From positions 1 to 38,365 of the IMG/VR virus record IMGVR_UViG_3300042391_000253: a stretch of DNA of 38,365 nt, one strand, 5' to 3'. Below the pieces are notes generated by a model, which saw nothing but the letters and a program-made list of their open reading frames with translations, was not told the DNA's origin and did not search any database. A program made the position numbers and the translations under genes. This DNA comes from a virus. Below, piece after piece: positions 37,201 to 38,365 of this stretch. Each line of letters begins with the position of its first letter. Positions within the stretch are counted from its first letter, which is position 1.

Positions 37201-38365
37201 TTTAATCGAAGAGTAGTATCTTTAAGAAGCTGGGCTTCACTTGAGTATTGAACCTTTTTAGGGGTTGGTTTTATAAATTCATTAAATGTTAAAATCAATG
37301 AATTTTCTTCAAGCTGTCTTTTAATTTTATTTGTGTTTTCACCAAGAACGCCAAGTAATGCCATTGGAGTCGCTTCAACCAATTGTTTTCCTGCCGCATC
37401 AAAATTACCTTCAATAATATTTTCAGTGAGAGTTGGTTGACGCTGCCCCTCTTTGGCAAGCAAATTATTTAAAGTGATTCCAATCTCCTGTTGTGCAACT
37501 GACAATGGATAAGCTTGCAGGAATCGACTTGCTCCACGAGCCACCATGTTCTTTAGACCAGAGCTTACATTCATTGGTAATGCTGCCCCAATTTCAGTCT
37601 CGACTAAGGTCTTCATGCCCTCCGTCAAAGCATCAACATCAGAGCCTCCATCTTCCTTAGATTTGTTAATGGCGAGTTCAGCCGATTTGATTGATGGGGC
37701 TGCAAATGCAACCATGCCATGAATTGCCTTGTCGACAATTGGCTTAATAATCCCTTCCGCTGCTTTGGCTCCACTAGCAATCGCTGATTCCCCTCCAGTT
37801 AAACTAGCGGCAAGCAGATCGGGAACCATTTTAAATGTTGTAAATACAAGGCTATCAAGAAGAGACTTATTCTCAGTCTCGTTAATGTCCATTGATTTAG
37901 ACAGATTCTTAAATAAGTCTATATTATCTTGGCCTTTTTGGAAGACCTCATCTGAAAACTTATTCTTTCCAAATAGCCACTCTGCGTTCTTGGCAATGTT
38001 GACTAGCGGATTAGCTCCTGCTGCCGCCATAGATGCCGCCGCTTCACCAAACTCATAAACTCCCTTTGCTACTCCACGGGTTGCTAAATCTAGCAAGTTA
38101 CCCTCTTCTGGCTCAGAAGGCTTTTTAGCCATAGCGGATGGAACGCTAATGGCTGCACCACTTACTTGCGCTTGGTTCCGCGCAGCATCTTGGAATCGTA
38201 TCCCTTTCCCTGCTTCTTGCCCTTGACTTCCTTCTTGGGCTTGTTGAGTTTCTTTTGCAATATTCTCACCTCCTATTTGAAATGGAGCATCAATCTTTAG
38301 ATTGGTGTCGATGTTCCCGACACGCTGTTCTTCCCCTTGAGGCTTTCGCAACTGCACTTCGCTGG
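34206..38365 (-). CDS. Giant polyvalent-type protein, 5' partial
   Basis: At least 1,385 codons; the frame is open to the window edge (first visible codons Ser-Glu-Val), so the true start lies outside and the GTG at 38357 is unlikely to be it. Layout: Gln/Glu-rich N-terminus; helical segment with GVYEFGEAAASMAAAGANPL; acidic coiled linkers; a duplicated 59-residue unit (residues about 642-759); KRPSDGKMFYGSNHKEAL near 788; helical C-terminal coiled coils. This mosaic of low-complexity linkers and helical modules is typical of phage polyvalent proteins. It is first in the leftward series and overlaps the 691-residue gene by 23 nt. Confidence 0.6.
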   Translation of the reverse strand, partial: SEVQLRKPQGEEQRVGNIDTNLKIDAPFQIGGENIAKETQQAQEGSQGQEAGKGIRFQDAARNQAQVSGAAISVPSAMAKKPSEPEEGNLLDLATRGVAKGVYEFGEAAASMAAAGANPLVNIAKNAEWLFGKNKFSDEVFQKGQDNIDLFKNLSKSMDINETENKSLLDSLVFTTFKMVPDLLAASLTGGESAIASGAKAAEGIIKPIVDKAIHGMVAFAAPSIKSAELAINKSKEDGGSDVDALTEGMKTLVETEIGAALPMNVSSGLKNMVARGASRFLQAYPLSVAQQEIGITLNNLLAKEGQRQPTLTENIIEGNFDAAGKQLVEATPMALLGVLGENTNKIKRQLEENSLILTFNEFIKPTPKKVQYSSEAQLLKDTTLRLNQLKAKPAEELTTEEANELEFLRGVPTTEELAAGYGVTVRKPTYSSKEIIESNLNDATTELASLTKKEATSPLNSRETKRKTKLESDIAKNQELLDSGKTLEDETARKEAEKTKKPEEVTQPEQPKQEEETATVSDSSEEIESIYKTAEEALKRGDRDTAVMSLNAAKEAEAAPENATSKEGQEARKQRWNAIDAALEGIQIKPTEKKSVEPIKQNEEQVQETSRVSTEQGKPLVETPTVKTEEGATQWQGEGQEEVVVPKTIQLAKSVDEAKAWGKQQVARLSKLTSASAQRERVRTEAKVNQRIAELDGSNKPVVVPKTIQLAKSVEEARAWGEEKISKLSTLKSISAKREIERTQAQVNQRVAQLEKSRLDNGKPRAVPKKEKPLPKKPKGTRVLAAAYKRPSDGKMFYGSNHKEALLASGMSWKDVQSKYGNPSQRESPEFGYKTDTNDFVSRREAEQVGAASKQIDAAGLAADKQLGLDLHSNRIALDEFPAFKAPEFSMGAARPSEFSDKKAFNATLVKGTQAHESIKGEVTFDKWKSAFLTGLKKGGQFTESQLKSIFQESEGLNAYAKSFGRKPEDIIDFPELWSGKSASEIEALAKSKRPEDIDLTNKNIDELRQGLGYDPIMKEEAEKWGDVWKEAMLRINSNIAEIPSLIAQLRNRPRALTPVEKATLRYATLDALHTLDNKTRLLASATDRVERKKYNQEYDQASRDLNELLEIESRTASASGLSLNAVKLINRANGNVTSMINQYRAAKNTYNKGEGRTERELSQKELTKIRDQSKALVDALKARDEALQEAKILEADKSISDFLKTAKKDRKSGEAITDLSVDEQITQYTMEIESSGDDTMNVGVAMRGLARAISEKLNTTDVAVVSKEVNARIKDMMGKEWNENTTKDALAGNGIFGQHTERGAKGSLRVLARKTSDFEKDLAGVMKTKNPKERDLKMAKLLERNRVDVKELEPQIADQTETMITRISKLIGELKNNELRPCE
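36081..36434 (-). repeat. Direct 177-bp coding duplication
   Basis: Two consecutive 59-codon units (36434-36258 and 36257-36081), both starting VVVPKTIQLAKSV and containing ...RERVRTEAKVNQRIAEL / ...REIERTQAQVNQRVAQL. The protein is similar along the whole unit, so this is an in-frame tandem duplication inside the giant gene. Confidence 0.85.

Noticed and set aside
1-38365. Window as a complete circular genome
   Set aside because: The ends are not identical, and joining them does not place the left partial gene in frame with the right partial gene. The window is better read as a slice.

Overview
The window is a slice of a double-stranded DNA tailed-phage genome (virus or prophage-like contig). 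It carries a terminase large subunit, portal, a probable scaffold, a major capsid candidate, a DnaB-type helicase, a RecB-like nuclease, an ERF annealing protein, a lysis cassette (GH108 endolysin, holin candidate, spanin-like lipoprotein) and very large virion or polyvalent proteins. No tape-measure protein, tail sheath or tail tube gene is recognisable, so a short-tailed (podovirus-like) particle is the best guess. Both ends cut through genes: an HTH protein at the left (1-351) and a giant protein at the right (34206-38365). No tRNA, rRNA, CRISPR array, integrase or insertion sequence was found.

The host is not identified. Almost no gene has a Shine-Dalgarno sequence; many starts follow A/C-rich leaders built from CAAA-like units. 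That fits a host with little Shine-Dalgarno use, such as Bacteroidota or possibly Verrucomicrobiota/PVC bacteria (inference, low confidence).

Layout: (1) 1-351, leftward HTH gene leaving the window. (2) 352-532, divergent control region with two inverted repeats. (3) 533-2362, the only rightward operon: seven small genes including a GP88-family protein and two tiny membrane proteins, ended by a bidirectional terminator at 2382-2411. (4) 2663-38365, all leftward. In the order of transcription (right to left) this holds two giant virion or polyvalent proteins, structural and fibre-like proteins with repeats, a zinc-ribbon protein, a glycosyltransferase-like protein overlapping a nuclease, an HNH gene, the capsid gene, a second HNH gene, small structural proteins, the lysis cassette, ERF/phosphoesterase/HTH/DUF3310/metallopeptidase genes, portal, two small basic proteins, scaffold, TerL, a third HNH gene, RecB-like nuclease, helicase, SSB-like protein, and a block of small genes ending with three paralogues that share a TDTPRTDA motif.

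Most leftward genes overlap by ATGA or TAATG, so translation is probably coupled in long operons. Hairpin terminators of one shared design follow the capsid, scaffold and SSB-like genes. Two of the three HNH genes have their own sigma70-like promoters placed almost on the start codon. Gene starts were moved inward where an upstream stop-start overlap or A-rich leader supported it, and four small genes (4948-5115, 12817-12996, 13272-13418, 16778-16858) were added by reading the sequence directly.
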